From contig NZ_BIFW01000008.1 of the NCBI RefSeq assembly GCF_003967595.1, forward strand, positions 1 through 64,000: a stretch of DNA of 64,000 nt, given 5' to 3'. The position numbers were made by a program, and so were the translations under genes. Source of the DNA: Companilactobacillus musae. Its GTDB lineage: Bacteria; Bacillota; Bacilli; Lactobacillales; Lactobacillaceae. How positions within the stretch are numbered: position 1 is the first letter of the stretch; each line of letters begins with the position of its first letter. Shown here piece after piece: positions 26,824-35,480 of this stretch. Below the pieces are notes generated by a model that saw only the letters and a program-made list of their open reading frames with translations, was not told where the DNA came from and did no database searches.

Positions 26824-26934
26824 CAAGAAGAAAATAAAAAAATTCTTCCATAACTATCAGACAAATTTATATCATTTCATCCGACAATCATAAAAGAATT
26901 TTTTGAATTAAAATTATTATTTTATAAAAGTAAC

Positions 26935-29900
26935 TTAATTAATATGTACTGTATCGCTTAGAACAAATTCATTTGTTGCAACTCTATAATAGATTTTTCC
27001 TTTAATATTAACTACACGATCCGTTGCCCAAGGTGTGCTTGGTGCTAATGCACGATTAGTTATTTTTTCTCCATTTGATTTTACTAGGAAAGTAATTTTA
27101 TCTTTTGGAGTAGTTAAAACACTTGAAATATTAGTATACTCATATGCATCTTTTTCATTTACCCATTCGTTTGAGGCAACACGATAATATTTAATACCAT
27201 CCTTGGTCATAGTTTTGTCACTAAACCAATCGCTTCCACCTGATAATGCTTTATTTGAGATCTTTTTCAAATCAGATGTGTACAATGGAATTTCTTTTTG
27301 TGATTCATGTAAGGAAATAACCTTCTCAACATTAACAACTGAATCTGAATTTGAACCATTATCAACTGGTTTTGATGGTTTTGAAGGCTTTGATGGTTCT
27401 AAAGGTTTTGATGTAGATGGTCTATTAATGTTATTAGCATCACCGTTATCTAAGTCAACTAAAACTTCTGTTCCATCTGTTGTTCCGGCCATTGCTTGTT
27501 TAATGGCTATTTTCCCAGCATTTCTGTTAGCTACAGAACTTAATTTGATTGTTGCTAAACTGTCAGTTGTTTGACCTTCAACGGGCTGACGATCAATACT
27601 TACTGTTAGCTTCAAGATACCATTTTCAATTTTTTGACGTAAAACTTTAACCCCATCAACAGTTTGAATACTATTAACATTACGACCAGCTAAATCAATT
27701 TGCATATCTACTGCATTAAGTCTTCTTGTTTTCTTCAAGTTCGTTAATCCAAGTTTAACCGTATCACCTTTATAGCCTAACTTAACAGTTTCAACATTAC
27801 GCTTCTTTCCAGCCAACTCTCCTTGACTTAAGAAAGCAGAATTATCAAAGACATTACTATTGAACATATGTGAAGCACGTGGAACTTGTAGAGCATTCAA
27901 TACCAAGGCTGTAATATCAGAATTACTACCACCATGTAAACGACGACCACTATCAACCGTTTCACCACCCAAGGCTATAAAAATATTGCTGTCGGGTTCA
28001 TCATTTGGACCATGATTTGTACCTGCACCACCATGATCGGCATTAGCAATTACTAAAGTATCATGAATATGCCCCGTGGATTCTAACTTATCCATCACTT
28101 TTTTGAATAAACCATCATATTGGGCATATTGATTCCAGTAATTATCGTTATACCAACCATTGCCATGACCTTGTCCATCCATATAATCACTTTGCATGTA
28201 AACCATGGCTGTGTTTTGGAAATCATCTGTTCCAATATAATCTGCTACGTCATCGAATGATTTCAAAGAATCTGATTGTTTAGTTTTAACGGCGGCATCG
28301 GGCTCAACAATTGCATTAACAATTGGCCCCCATTCAGAAAAGACTGCTGCTTTTTGAGTAGGGTTATTCTTTTGCAATACTTTGAAAACAGAAGGATATA
28401 ACTGTTTATCTTTTCCAAAATCGGCAAAATAATGTTGCCCCATTGTACCGTTTGTACCTTGATATTCTTTTGGTAAAGTTTCCCATGGTCGACCATGTAA
28501 CATTGAAATATAGTTTTGAGCTGAGATTGCTGGCATTACTGAATGAGCAGTTGTACTCATAGCAAATTGCTTATTAAACAAGTCCATCGTATACGTGTTT
28601 TTACGTTTTTGCATTAAATTATGATCTGTAGTCCATGCGGGCATACCAGTTCCCTTAGCATAATAAATTCCTTCTGGATTCCAAGGATTTCCACCTCCAT
28701 CAGTGGTTAATACAATAACATGCTTATATGGTTTGATTTCAGCTTTGGCTGCTACTTCTGCTTTCTTATCTGCAGGCGCTAAAGCAACATCACCGGCTCC
28801 AACGATTCCATCACCGTTATAATCTAAAGGATTTTTTGCTTGAATATTCACAGTTAATGGTGAGCCTAATTGAATTGTTCCCTTTTTAGCAACCTGTTCA
28901 AATTGGATATCAGATTTACCTGAAGCATCTTTTTTAGCACGTAAATTAATATGTGCTAAACGTGTTTTAGCATATTCTATGAATTCTGCATTAGATAATC
29001 CAGCAGAAGTTGTAATTCGTAATCGCCCATTTTCAACTTGATTGACAGTTGTTTTATCACCACCAAGCATACGTTCCGAATCGACATAATAGAACTTGTC
29101 TGGATTAAAGACAACATCAAAAGATAAGGTTTCAGAATCACCAACTTTTAATTGTCGAGCATGTACGTTTAGACCATATACCGCACCAGCGGAAATTTGC
29201 TTAGGACCAACTAATTCTGTTCCCACCGTTTGATCGACCGGAATATGTGCACGTTGATCCTTATGTGCATCTTCACTTAATTTAGCAACTTGATCTGCAT
29301 TTAATGTTTGACTGTATAATCTGGCTGATTTAATTTTACCCGTCATTTGTGATTGAACATGAGAATCAGGTTTGGCATCTCCACCTAAAACAAGATCTTT
29401 AGTATTTCTTGCGAACTGCAAATCCCCCGGCATTTTTACAGATTGAGCCAACTTACCGTCCAAATACAAACTAGCAGTCTTGTTCTTGTCAATAACTCCA
29501 ACAGCATGAACCCATATGCCAGCTTTTAAATCGCCAGAGGGTCGTTTATAACCGCTACCGTCATTGGCGTAGAAAACAACTTTGCCATTTTGAACCCCTA
29601 GACCAAAGCCCCCACTTTCTTGACTAGAAAAAATCTCATGCTCACCATTAAAATCAGCACTAGGATCATACTTAAAATATGCCTCAATCGTTAGTCCATC
29701 TTTTAATTGTCCTAATTGATCATCAGTCAAAGTAGTATAAAAAGCTGAATCACCGTCAAAATTAAGAACGGCACCATTCATTTCAGTATCTCTAGCAACT
29801 CCTGGCTTTCCAGATTTTTGCCATATAGTTTGACCACTCTTATCAGCCAATTGATTATCTGACCCTACACCTAGATTAATCAATGCCTTTGGTATAACAT

Positions 29901-30078
29901 TGTCAGTTTCTGGTGCTATTGAATTTTCTTGGGAAATCGTTGAAGATGAGACAGCACTAGCGGCTGGAACTTGTACGGTTGCTTTGGATGCAGGAGTTAC
30001 TGCGGCAATAGCCGGAGTTGCTGTTGTTGTCAAAGTCGCTGAACAAATTAATAAGGTCGTTAAAATGCGAGGTTTCAT
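26935..30078 (-). CDS. Multidomain secreted phosphatase/sulfatase-superfamily SLAP protein
   Basis: 1047 residues. Order: signal peptide (1-26, cleavage after AIA); LamG/concanavalin-like domain (~60-260); cohesin-like beta domain (~293-412); one dockerin-like calcium loop DYNGDGIVGAGDVALA (419-434); alkaline-phosphatase-superfamily domain (~452-745) with metal ligands in TTDGGG (~460), candidate nucleophile in MSTTAHS (~507), QSDYMDGQGHG (~629), ANADHGG (~679) and NHGPNDE (~688); second cohesin-like domain (~765-875); Pro/Ser/Lys linker (~890-905); two SLAP-like modules (~920-1047). Probably a cell-wall-bound phosphodiesterase or phosphatase. Substrate unknown. It is a single-gene unit. Confidence 0.8.
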   Translation of the reverse strand: MKPRILTTLLICSATLTTTATPAIAAVTPASKATVQVPAASAVSSSTISQENSIAPETDNVIPKALINLGVGSDNQLADKSGQTIWQKSGKPGVARDTEMNGAVLNFDGDSAFYTTLTDDQLGQLKDGLTIEAYFKYDPSADFNGEHEIFSSQESGGFGLGVQNGKVVFYANDGSGYKRPSGDLKAGIWVHAVGVIDKNKTASLYLDGKLAQSVKMPGDLQFARNTKDLVLGGDAKPDSHVQSQMTGKIKSARLYSQTLNADQVAKLSEDAHKDQRAHIPVDQTVGTELVGPKQISAGAVYGLNVHARQLKVGDSETLSFDVVFNPDKFYYVDSERMLGGDKTTVNQVENGRLRITTSAGLSNAEFIEYAKTRLAHINLRAKKDASGKSDIQFEQVAKKGTIQLGSPLTVNIQAKNPLDYNGDGIVGAGDVALAPADKKAEVAAKAEIKPYKHVIVLTTDGGGNPWNPEGIYYAKGTGMPAWTTDHNLMQKRKNTYTMDLFNKQFAMSTTAHSVMPAISAQNYISMLHGRPWETLPKEYQGTNGTMGQHYFADFGKDKQLYPSVFKVLQKNNPTQKAAVFSEWGPIVNAIVEPDAAVKTKQSDSLKSFDDVADYIGTDDFQNTAMVYMQSDYMDGQGHGNGWYNDNYWNQYAQYDGLFKKVMDKLESTGHIHDTLVIANADHGGAGTNHGPNDEPDSNIFIALGGETVDSGRRLHGGSNSDITALVLNALQVPRASHMFNSNVFDNSAFLSQGELAGKKRNVETVKLGYKGDTVKLGLTNLKKTRRLNAVDMQIDLAGRNVNSIQTVDGVKVLRQKIENGILKLTVSIDRQPVEGQTTDSLATIKLSSVANRNAGKIAIKQAMAGTTDGTEVLVDLDNGDANNINRPSTSKPLEPSKPSKPSKPVDNGSNSDSVVNVEKVISLHESQKEIPLYTSDLKKISNKALSGGSDWFSDKTMTKDGIKYYRVASNEWVNEKDAYEYTNISSVLTTPKDKITFLVKSNGEKITNRALAPSTPWATDRVVNIKGKIYYRVATNEFVLSDTVHIN

Positions 30079-30725
30079 AAAAATAATCTCTCCAAATTTT
30101 TTATTATATTTAATTAGTACAATGTATAATCCATTTATAAATTACATACTCTGCAATATCAGTAGAATCTTTAAGTATATTTTGTAACATTTGTTAGTTA
30201 TTTTTGAGTATAATACATAACTTTTATGATCTATTTTTCAATCAAAATATTTCTTTTGAATTTTCAAACATTAATTTGATCTAATATTTGATTTTTACTG
30301 TTTTAAATCTTATATAAGTCGATAATCACTATCGTTATTGCACTTAAGCCACATATAAAGCGTAAAAATCCTTGCCACTAGTTAAATAGCAATTTTAAGT
30401 AGAGCGTTTCAATTAAATTATTTTGTCATATTTCCTCCTAAATTTTTGAATAAATTTAGTTTATCATTGGTATATACAGCATTAAAAATTTAAATTTTAG
30501 TAAAATGTATAAATCAAAAAAACAAATATTTTTTTAAAAAGTAAAACCTTAATACAGAAATTTTTAAAGTTGCCTATTTTCAAAAAATGAAAACGAATAA
30601 CATAATTCATATATCAAGTAACAAAATCTGCAATAGTAATCATTTAGAAAAATAATATTGATAACTTATATAAACAAACAATATTTCGATATGTACACGA
30701 AAAATAATAAATAGAATTTATCATC
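30079..30725. other. AT-rich intergenic region
   Basis: No gene is supported. It contains the promoter side of the secreted phosphatase-like gene. I see no strong repeat or known riboswitch; a TGAAAACGAATAACA at ~30587 only weakly resembles a catabolite site. Confidence 0.5.
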
Positions 30726-30775
30726 AAAAAAAGAGCTAGTATGCAAATTTTTATAATCTGCATACTAGCTCTTTT
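30726..30775 (-). terminator. Terminator downstream of merR
   Basis: AAAAGAGCTAGTATGCA pairs with TGCATACTAGCTCTTTT, a 17-bp stem just past the MerR stop codon. Confidence 0.9.
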
Positions 30776-30791
30776 GAAATCTGAATATCAT

Positions 30792-31238
30792 TTATCTTTC
30801 TTCTAAATAACCATGATCAAGATTCTGTAAATAATCGGAAAATTGCTCACTGTCGTCAATTTTTCCTTTTTGTTTGCCTTTATACCAATCGAGTTTGTCA
30901 TTCAAAACAGTCCAACTATCTTGTAACTGTTGAAATTCAACTTCAAAATTACGGCGAACTTCCTCTAATAACTCAACTCTTTGATTAATCGTTGAATCAC
31001 CTTCAGCACGTAATTTAACGTATCTTTTCAACTGTTCAATTGTCATTCCAGTGCTTTTCAAATGTAATAAGAAGCGAACCCATCTAGCATCTTGTTCAGT
31101 ATAATAACGAACTCCACTATTAGTCCGATGTGGCTTGATCAAGCCTTCTTTTTCATAGTACCGAAGAGTTGGACTATTCAAGCCAACTAACTCCGAAAAA
31201 TCACCAATACGATATCTTTTCTCAATTTCTACAGGCAT
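30792..31238 (-). CDS. MerR-family regulator
   Basis: A 148-residue protein: RIGDFSELVGLNSPTLRYYEKEGLI is the MerR helix-turn-helix (~10-34), followed by wing SGVRYYTEQD and a long coiled-coil dimer helix (~80-125). No cysteine cluster, so it is not a metal sensor; it fits the aldehyde/quinone-responding group. GAGGTG precedes the ATG. A palindrome lies just upstream and recurs before the CMD-cupin operon 4.4 kb away, which is probably a target. Confidence 0.87.
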   Translation of the reverse strand: MPVEIEKRYRIGDFSELVGLNSPTLRYYEKEGLIKPHRTNSGVRYYTEQDARWVRFLLHLKSTGMTIEQLKRYVKLRAEGDSTINQRVELLEEVRRNFEVEFQQLQDSWTVLNDKLDWYKGKQKGKIDDSEQFSDYLQNLDHGYLEER

Positions 31239-31251
31239 TTATTTCACCTCT

Positions 31252-31271
31252 ACTTAAAGTCGACTTCAAGT
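31252..31271. promoter_or_regulatory. MerR-type operator ahead of merR
   Basis: ACTTAAAGTCGACTTCAAGT differs by one base from the perfect palindrome at 26804-26823. Located between the SDR stop and the merR start, it suggests autoregulation. Confidence 0.7.
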
Positions 31272-31281
31272 ATAGCATCTT

Positions 31282-31986
31282 CTATAAATCGACACCACCG
31301 TCAACATTTAGAACTTGTCCAGTAATAAAGTCATTCTCCATCAAGTAAATATAGCCTGAAGCGACTTCAGCAATTTTGGCGACTCTACCTAAGGGAACAT
31401 TTTCGGCAACATTAGTCTTTTGTTGAGCCAATTGTTTTGAATCCATTCCCCTCCAAAGACCGGTTGGGGTCCACGTTGGTGAAACGGCATTAATACGATA
31501 ATGTGGTGCCAGCTCTACGGCGACACCCTCTACCATTGTATTAATAGCTTGATTACCAATGATAGCTCCAGAAGCATCATAAGGATGACCACCCGATCCA
31601 GAGGTCAAAATAATCGAACCATTCTCTTTCAAATGCTTACTAGCAATCTGAACTAATTGTAAATTAGCAAAAAATTTATCTTCAATTGCTTCACGAATTT
31701 CACTTACTGGACTGTCTAGAAATCCGCCACCCATGGCACCACCTAACATTGAAACAATATGATCAAAGGAACCATACTTTTCAAAGAAACGTTGAAGTTG
31801 TTTTTCATCTTGGGCATCTAATGAACTTCCCTGGATATTATCATCATAACGTAATTTGTTAACACGTTCTTGATCACGACCAACGACATAAACTTCGGCT
31901 TTTTTATGTTGGGCCATAATGGCAACTTCCTTACCAAAACCAGAAGTTCCTCCAATTACAAGAACTTTATCGTTTTCCAAACTCAT
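31282..31986 (-). CDS. Atypical short-chain dehydrogenase/reductase
   Basis: A 234-residue SDR. Cofactor loop GGTSGFGKE (~13), VGRDQERV (NADP-type Arg), and C-terminal DFITGQVLNVDGG are clear. The catalytic Ser region is ILTSGSGG, but the YxxxK motif is absent: the expected position reads GAIIGNQAIN. It may therefore be a non-classical reductase or a regulator. GAGGG 7 bp before 31986 sets the start. It lies in the same orientation as the upstream MacB-like ABC genes and the downstream MerR gene. Confidence 0.75.
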   Translation of the reverse strand: MSLENDKVLVIGGTSGFGKEVAIMAQHKKAEVYVVGRDQERVNKLRYDDNIQGSSLDAQDEKQLQRFFEKYGSFDHIVSMLGGAMGGGFLDSPVSEIREAIEDKFFANLQLVQIASKHLKENGSIILTSGSGGHPYDASGAIIGNQAINTMVEGVAVELAPHYRINAVSPTWTPTGLWRGMDSKQLAQQKTNVAENVPLGRVAKIAEVASGYIYLMENDFITGQVLNVDGGVDL

Positions 31987-32000
31987 ACTACTACCCTCAA

Positions 32001-34514
32001 TCATTCATTAGATTTTAATGCACCGATCATATCGATGTGCTGTAATTTTTTATGCGTAACTAGCATAACAATAGCGGTGAAAATTATCATCAACAAGGTT
32101 GCAACTAGGTATCCAAACCAATTAATAGTCAATGGGAAGATAACTTGTTCAGTCGCCGCTTGATTTAAAATATAAGCCGTCAATAAATTACCGACTCCAT
32201 AACCGACAATAATTCCAATAATCGTCAAAATAATATTTTCGCGAACGATATACATCGTCACCTCATTATTATAAAATCCTAAAACCTTGATCGTTGACAA
32301 TTCTCGAATTCTTTCAGAAACGTTAATGTTAGTTAGATTATATAAAACAACAAATGAAAGAATACCGGACAATAGGACAAAAATCAAAATGATTGGTTTT
32401 AATGAGGAAGACATTTTGGATACTGTACTCAAAACGTCATGCGTATAACTAGTTCCCATAACTTCTCCGGAATCTAGTAACTTGTTAGCCAATTGCTTTC
32501 TTTGAGCTTTTGTTTGAGATTTTAGATGTAATAATAAAGTATTATTAGTTGCTGTACCTATTTTTTGGCGATACATTTTTGGACTTAGATACAAGAAGTG
32601 TCCAATGAAATTATCTGAAATAGCTCCTACTTTTAAAGTGATTTTTTTACCACTAGTTAATGTAACTTTGATGGAATCATCTTTCTTAACATTTAACAAC
32701 TGCGCAGTCTTTTTAGATAAGATCACCTTTTGCTTATTTAAATCAGAACCTAAATGAACATATTTATCAAAATTCTTCACAGAACTCGGTGTATAAACAT
32801 TCACATCGTTAACTTGTTTACCGTTAGTCTTGAGCTTGGCAGTAGTGGAATTGATCTGGGTACTACTTTTATATCGGGTATCTTGATTTAAAATATTACG
32901 TACTTTAGTGACATTAGTATCATCATTTAACTTCACAACCGCTTGATAATTAAATATTTCAGAATACTGCCGATTACCACTGGCAGCAATTGAATTCTGA
33001 ATTCCAAACCCAGTTAAGATCAAGGCTGTCCCACCAGCAATACCGATAATAGTCATAAACATCCGTGATTTAAATCTAAATAAATTACGATAACTGACTT
33101 TACTATTAAAACTTAAATGATTCCATAGAGGTTTAATTCTTTCCAAAAGAATCTTTTTAGCTGATTTAGGTGACTTAGGACGCATCAAGGCAGCTGGCCC
33201 TTCTACCAACTCTTTACGGATTACAATGATAGCTGCCCCTAATGTCGCCAGTAACGAGATGAATAGAGCAATTAAAATAACGATCCATTGCAAACTAACA
33301 ACCCAATCCAATGCAATATATTGTTTATATAATGCCAAAACGATTCTCGGCAAAGTTTCATTACCAATAATTGCCCCTAAAATTGCCCCAATAACTCCAG
33401 CAGAAATGGCATAGTAATAATAATTACGAGAAATTTCCCATTTAGTGTAGCCTAAAGCCTTAAATGTTCCAATTTCACTTCTAGCTTCTTCCACCATTCT
33501 AGTTATGGTCGTAAAAGTAATTAAAGCAGCAATTAAAAAGAAGAAGACTGGAAAGACATTAGCAATTGCCGCAATTCGATCAGAACTTTCTCCATATGCC
33601 GAGAAGCCTGGTAAATCTTCTCGAGTTTGCCAAGTATAAGTTGTCTTTGCTTTCTTTAACAATTTAACCTTAGCCGAGTTCAACTGTGTCTGTTGCTGAA
33701 TGGCTTCCTCAGGAGATACTTGTTTCATCTGATCCAGCATGGTTTGTTGTGAATCTAACTCTGGATTGACTAATTCAGCCGTCCGCTGTTCACCACGATT
33801 GGCAAATTTTTTCTTCAATATCTTAAGTTTTTTATTAACAGCATCTTTGTACGTTTTACTAAAAGTATTCTTATTTTTTAAAGAATTGAAATGTAAATTT
33901 AAAACAGAACCAACCGACATATCCAACTGCTCATCTGGTACATAAGCAAAGAGTTGCACTTGACCATCGGCAATATTAGTTGAACCACGTGATTGATTAT
34001 CAATATATTGCGGTGAATCAGCAAAACCGACAATTTTATAAGACTTTCGGTTTAAATTTGAACTTTTAGCAAATTTAAATTTTTGACCTAATTTATAACC
34101 GTACTTTGATTTAGCATTTTTATCCAAAACCACCTCATTATTATTTCTAGGTAGATGACCACTGCGCATAATCAATCGGTTTTGTTTTGCCTGGTCATCA
34201 TAGCCGTATAAGGCAACCGCAACTTTGTCCTTTCCACCAATGACATATTTCATTTTGGTGGCTTCAACCTTTGCCCCAGGGACTTCACGTGCTAATTTTA
34301 AATCCGTTTCCGTAAAGCCAGTCGAAGAAATCACTTGAATATCTGATAAATTTTTATCAGCGACCGTTTTATTCAAAGAATCATTTAGACTAGGTCCAGC
34401 TGCTTTGACCCCCACGAAAATCAAAACACCTAACATAATAATCAGAATGATGGCAATAAAACGACCCTTAGATTTTTTTATATCTTGCAACATGTTTTTT
34501 GTCAGAGGATTCAT
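32001..34514 (-). CDS. FtsX-domain ABC transporter permease
   Basis: An 837-residue permease of the large Gram-positive type: an N-terminal span (~17-38), extracellular domain (~40-310), three-span FtsX unit (~318-430), a further span (~487-510), second extracellular domain and a second FtsX unit (~690-825). The first FtsX unit shows ARSEIGTFKALGYTKWEI, the coupling helix. It starts 8 bp after the ATPase. Such systems expel peptides or lipids or sense antimicrobial agents; no two-component system is nearby. Confidence 0.85.
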   Translation of the reverse strand: MNPLTKNMLQDIKKSKGRFIAIILIIMLGVLIFVGVKAAGPSLNDSLNKTVADKNLSDIQVISSTGFTETDLKLAREVPGAKVEATKMKYVIGGKDKVAVALYGYDDQAKQNRLIMRSGHLPRNNNEVVLDKNAKSKYGYKLGQKFKFAKSSNLNRKSYKIVGFADSPQYIDNQSRGSTNIADGQVQLFAYVPDEQLDMSVGSVLNLHFNSLKNKNTFSKTYKDAVNKKLKILKKKFANRGEQRTAELVNPELDSQQTMLDQMKQVSPEEAIQQQTQLNSAKVKLLKKAKTTYTWQTREDLPGFSAYGESSDRIAAIANVFPVFFFLIAALITFTTITRMVEEARSEIGTFKALGYTKWEISRNYYYYAISAGVIGAILGAIIGNETLPRIVLALYKQYIALDWVVSLQWIVILIALFISLLATLGAAIIVIRKELVEGPAALMRPKSPKSAKKILLERIKPLWNHLSFNSKVSYRNLFRFKSRMFMTIIGIAGGTALILTGFGIQNSIAASGNRQYSEIFNYQAVVKLNDDTNVTKVRNILNQDTRYKSSTQINSTTAKLKTNGKQVNDVNVYTPSSVKNFDKYVHLGSDLNKQKVILSKKTAQLLNVKKDDSIKVTLTSGKKITLKVGAISDNFIGHFLYLSPKMYRQKIGTATNNTLLLHLKSQTKAQRKQLANKLLDSGEVMGTSYTHDVLSTVSKMSSSLKPIILIFVLLSGILSFVVLYNLTNINVSERIRELSTIKVLGFYNNEVTMYIVRENIILTIIGIIVGYGVGNLLTAYILNQAATEQVIFPLTINWFGYLVATLLMIIFTAIVMLVTHKKLQHIDMIGALKSNE

Positions 34515-34522
34515 CTAATCAC

Positions 34523-35224
34523 CTACCATTCAATATCTTTAACGGGAGTAGGATATGGATTGTCTTCAATCGACTGGATCTTAGCATCATGAATTCTAAT
34601 CACTCGATCGGCCATTTTAGCTAGTGCTGAGTTATGAGTAATGATTACAACCGTCTTATTGTTTAAATAACTGGCATTTTGTAAAAGTGTCAAAACTTGC
34701 TTACCTGTTTCGTAATCCAAAGCTCCAGTCGGTTCATCACAAAGTAATAATTTAGGATTTTTAGCCAAAGCTCTAGCAATAGCCACTCTTTGTTGCTCAC
34801 CACCAGATAACTGCGATGGAAAATTATCAATTCTGTCACCCAAACCAACTGCTCGCAAAGTTTCAGTTGCATCCAAAGCACCTTTGACAATTGCCGAAGC
34901 TAATTCAACATTTTCTTTAGTAGTTAAATTTGGAATCAAATTATAAAATTGAAAGATAAATCCCACATCATTACGGCGATAAGTAGTTAATTCACGTTCA
35001 TTGAATTTAGCAATATCGGTACCATCAATAATTACTTGCCCATCACTAGGTGTATCCATTCCGCCAAGGATATTCAAAACTGTTGATTTACCAGCACCAC
35101 TAGGTCCCAAAATGACTGTTAGTTTTCCCTGTTCAACATCAAAAGAGAGATTATTGTTTGCAAAAATCGTTGTTTCTCCCATTTGATAACGCTTGGATTC
35201 GTTTCTTACTTCGATATACGCCAT
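34523..35224 (-). CDS. LolD/MacB-type ABC transporter ATPase
   Basis: A 233-residue ATPase. Walker [10 protein letters not shown] (~42), Q-loop IFQFYNLIP, signature [16 protein letters not shown] (~139) and Walker [13 protein letters not shown] (~160), all typical of the MacB class. GAGGG-type RBS upstream. First gene of the operon with the FtsX permease. Confidence 0.87.
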   Translation of the reverse strand: MAYIEVRNESKRYQMGETTIFANNNLSFDVEQGKLTVILGPSGAGKSTVLNILGGMDTPSDGQVIIDGTDIAKFNERELTTYRRNDVGFIFQFYNLIPNLTTKENVELASAIVKGALDATETLRAVGLGDRIDNFPSQLSGGEQQRVAIARALAKNPKLLLCDEPTGALDYETGKQVLTLLQNASYLNNKTVVIITHNSALAKMADRVIRIHDAKIQSIEDNPYPTPVKDIEW

Positions 35225-35335
35225 ATTCCCTCACCCTTCTTTATTACTATTTATTATAAGGGAAAACAAATACATCATTAAGATAAAAAACTGAAAATTA
35301 TTTTAAAAATGTTAACCAGATTGATTAAAAATCAC

Positions 35336-35405
35336 AAAAAAACGGTATCTATTAAGAGATTCAGGTTTTTACATACCTTGAATGCTCTTTAATAGATACC
35401 GTTTC
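35336..35405 (-). terminator. Palindromic terminator family, copy d
   Basis: AAACGGTATCTATTAAGAG pairs with CTCTTTAATAGATACCGTTT. The inner part (TTTTTACATACCTTGAA) is the reverse complement of that in copy a, so this copy is inserted in the other orientation. Confidence 0.85.
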
Positions 35406-35480
35406 TTTTTGCATAACCATTCTGGAGTAATAATACTCACTAGGTTCTAGTCCAATTAGATTTGTTGCAAAGAATGACAA

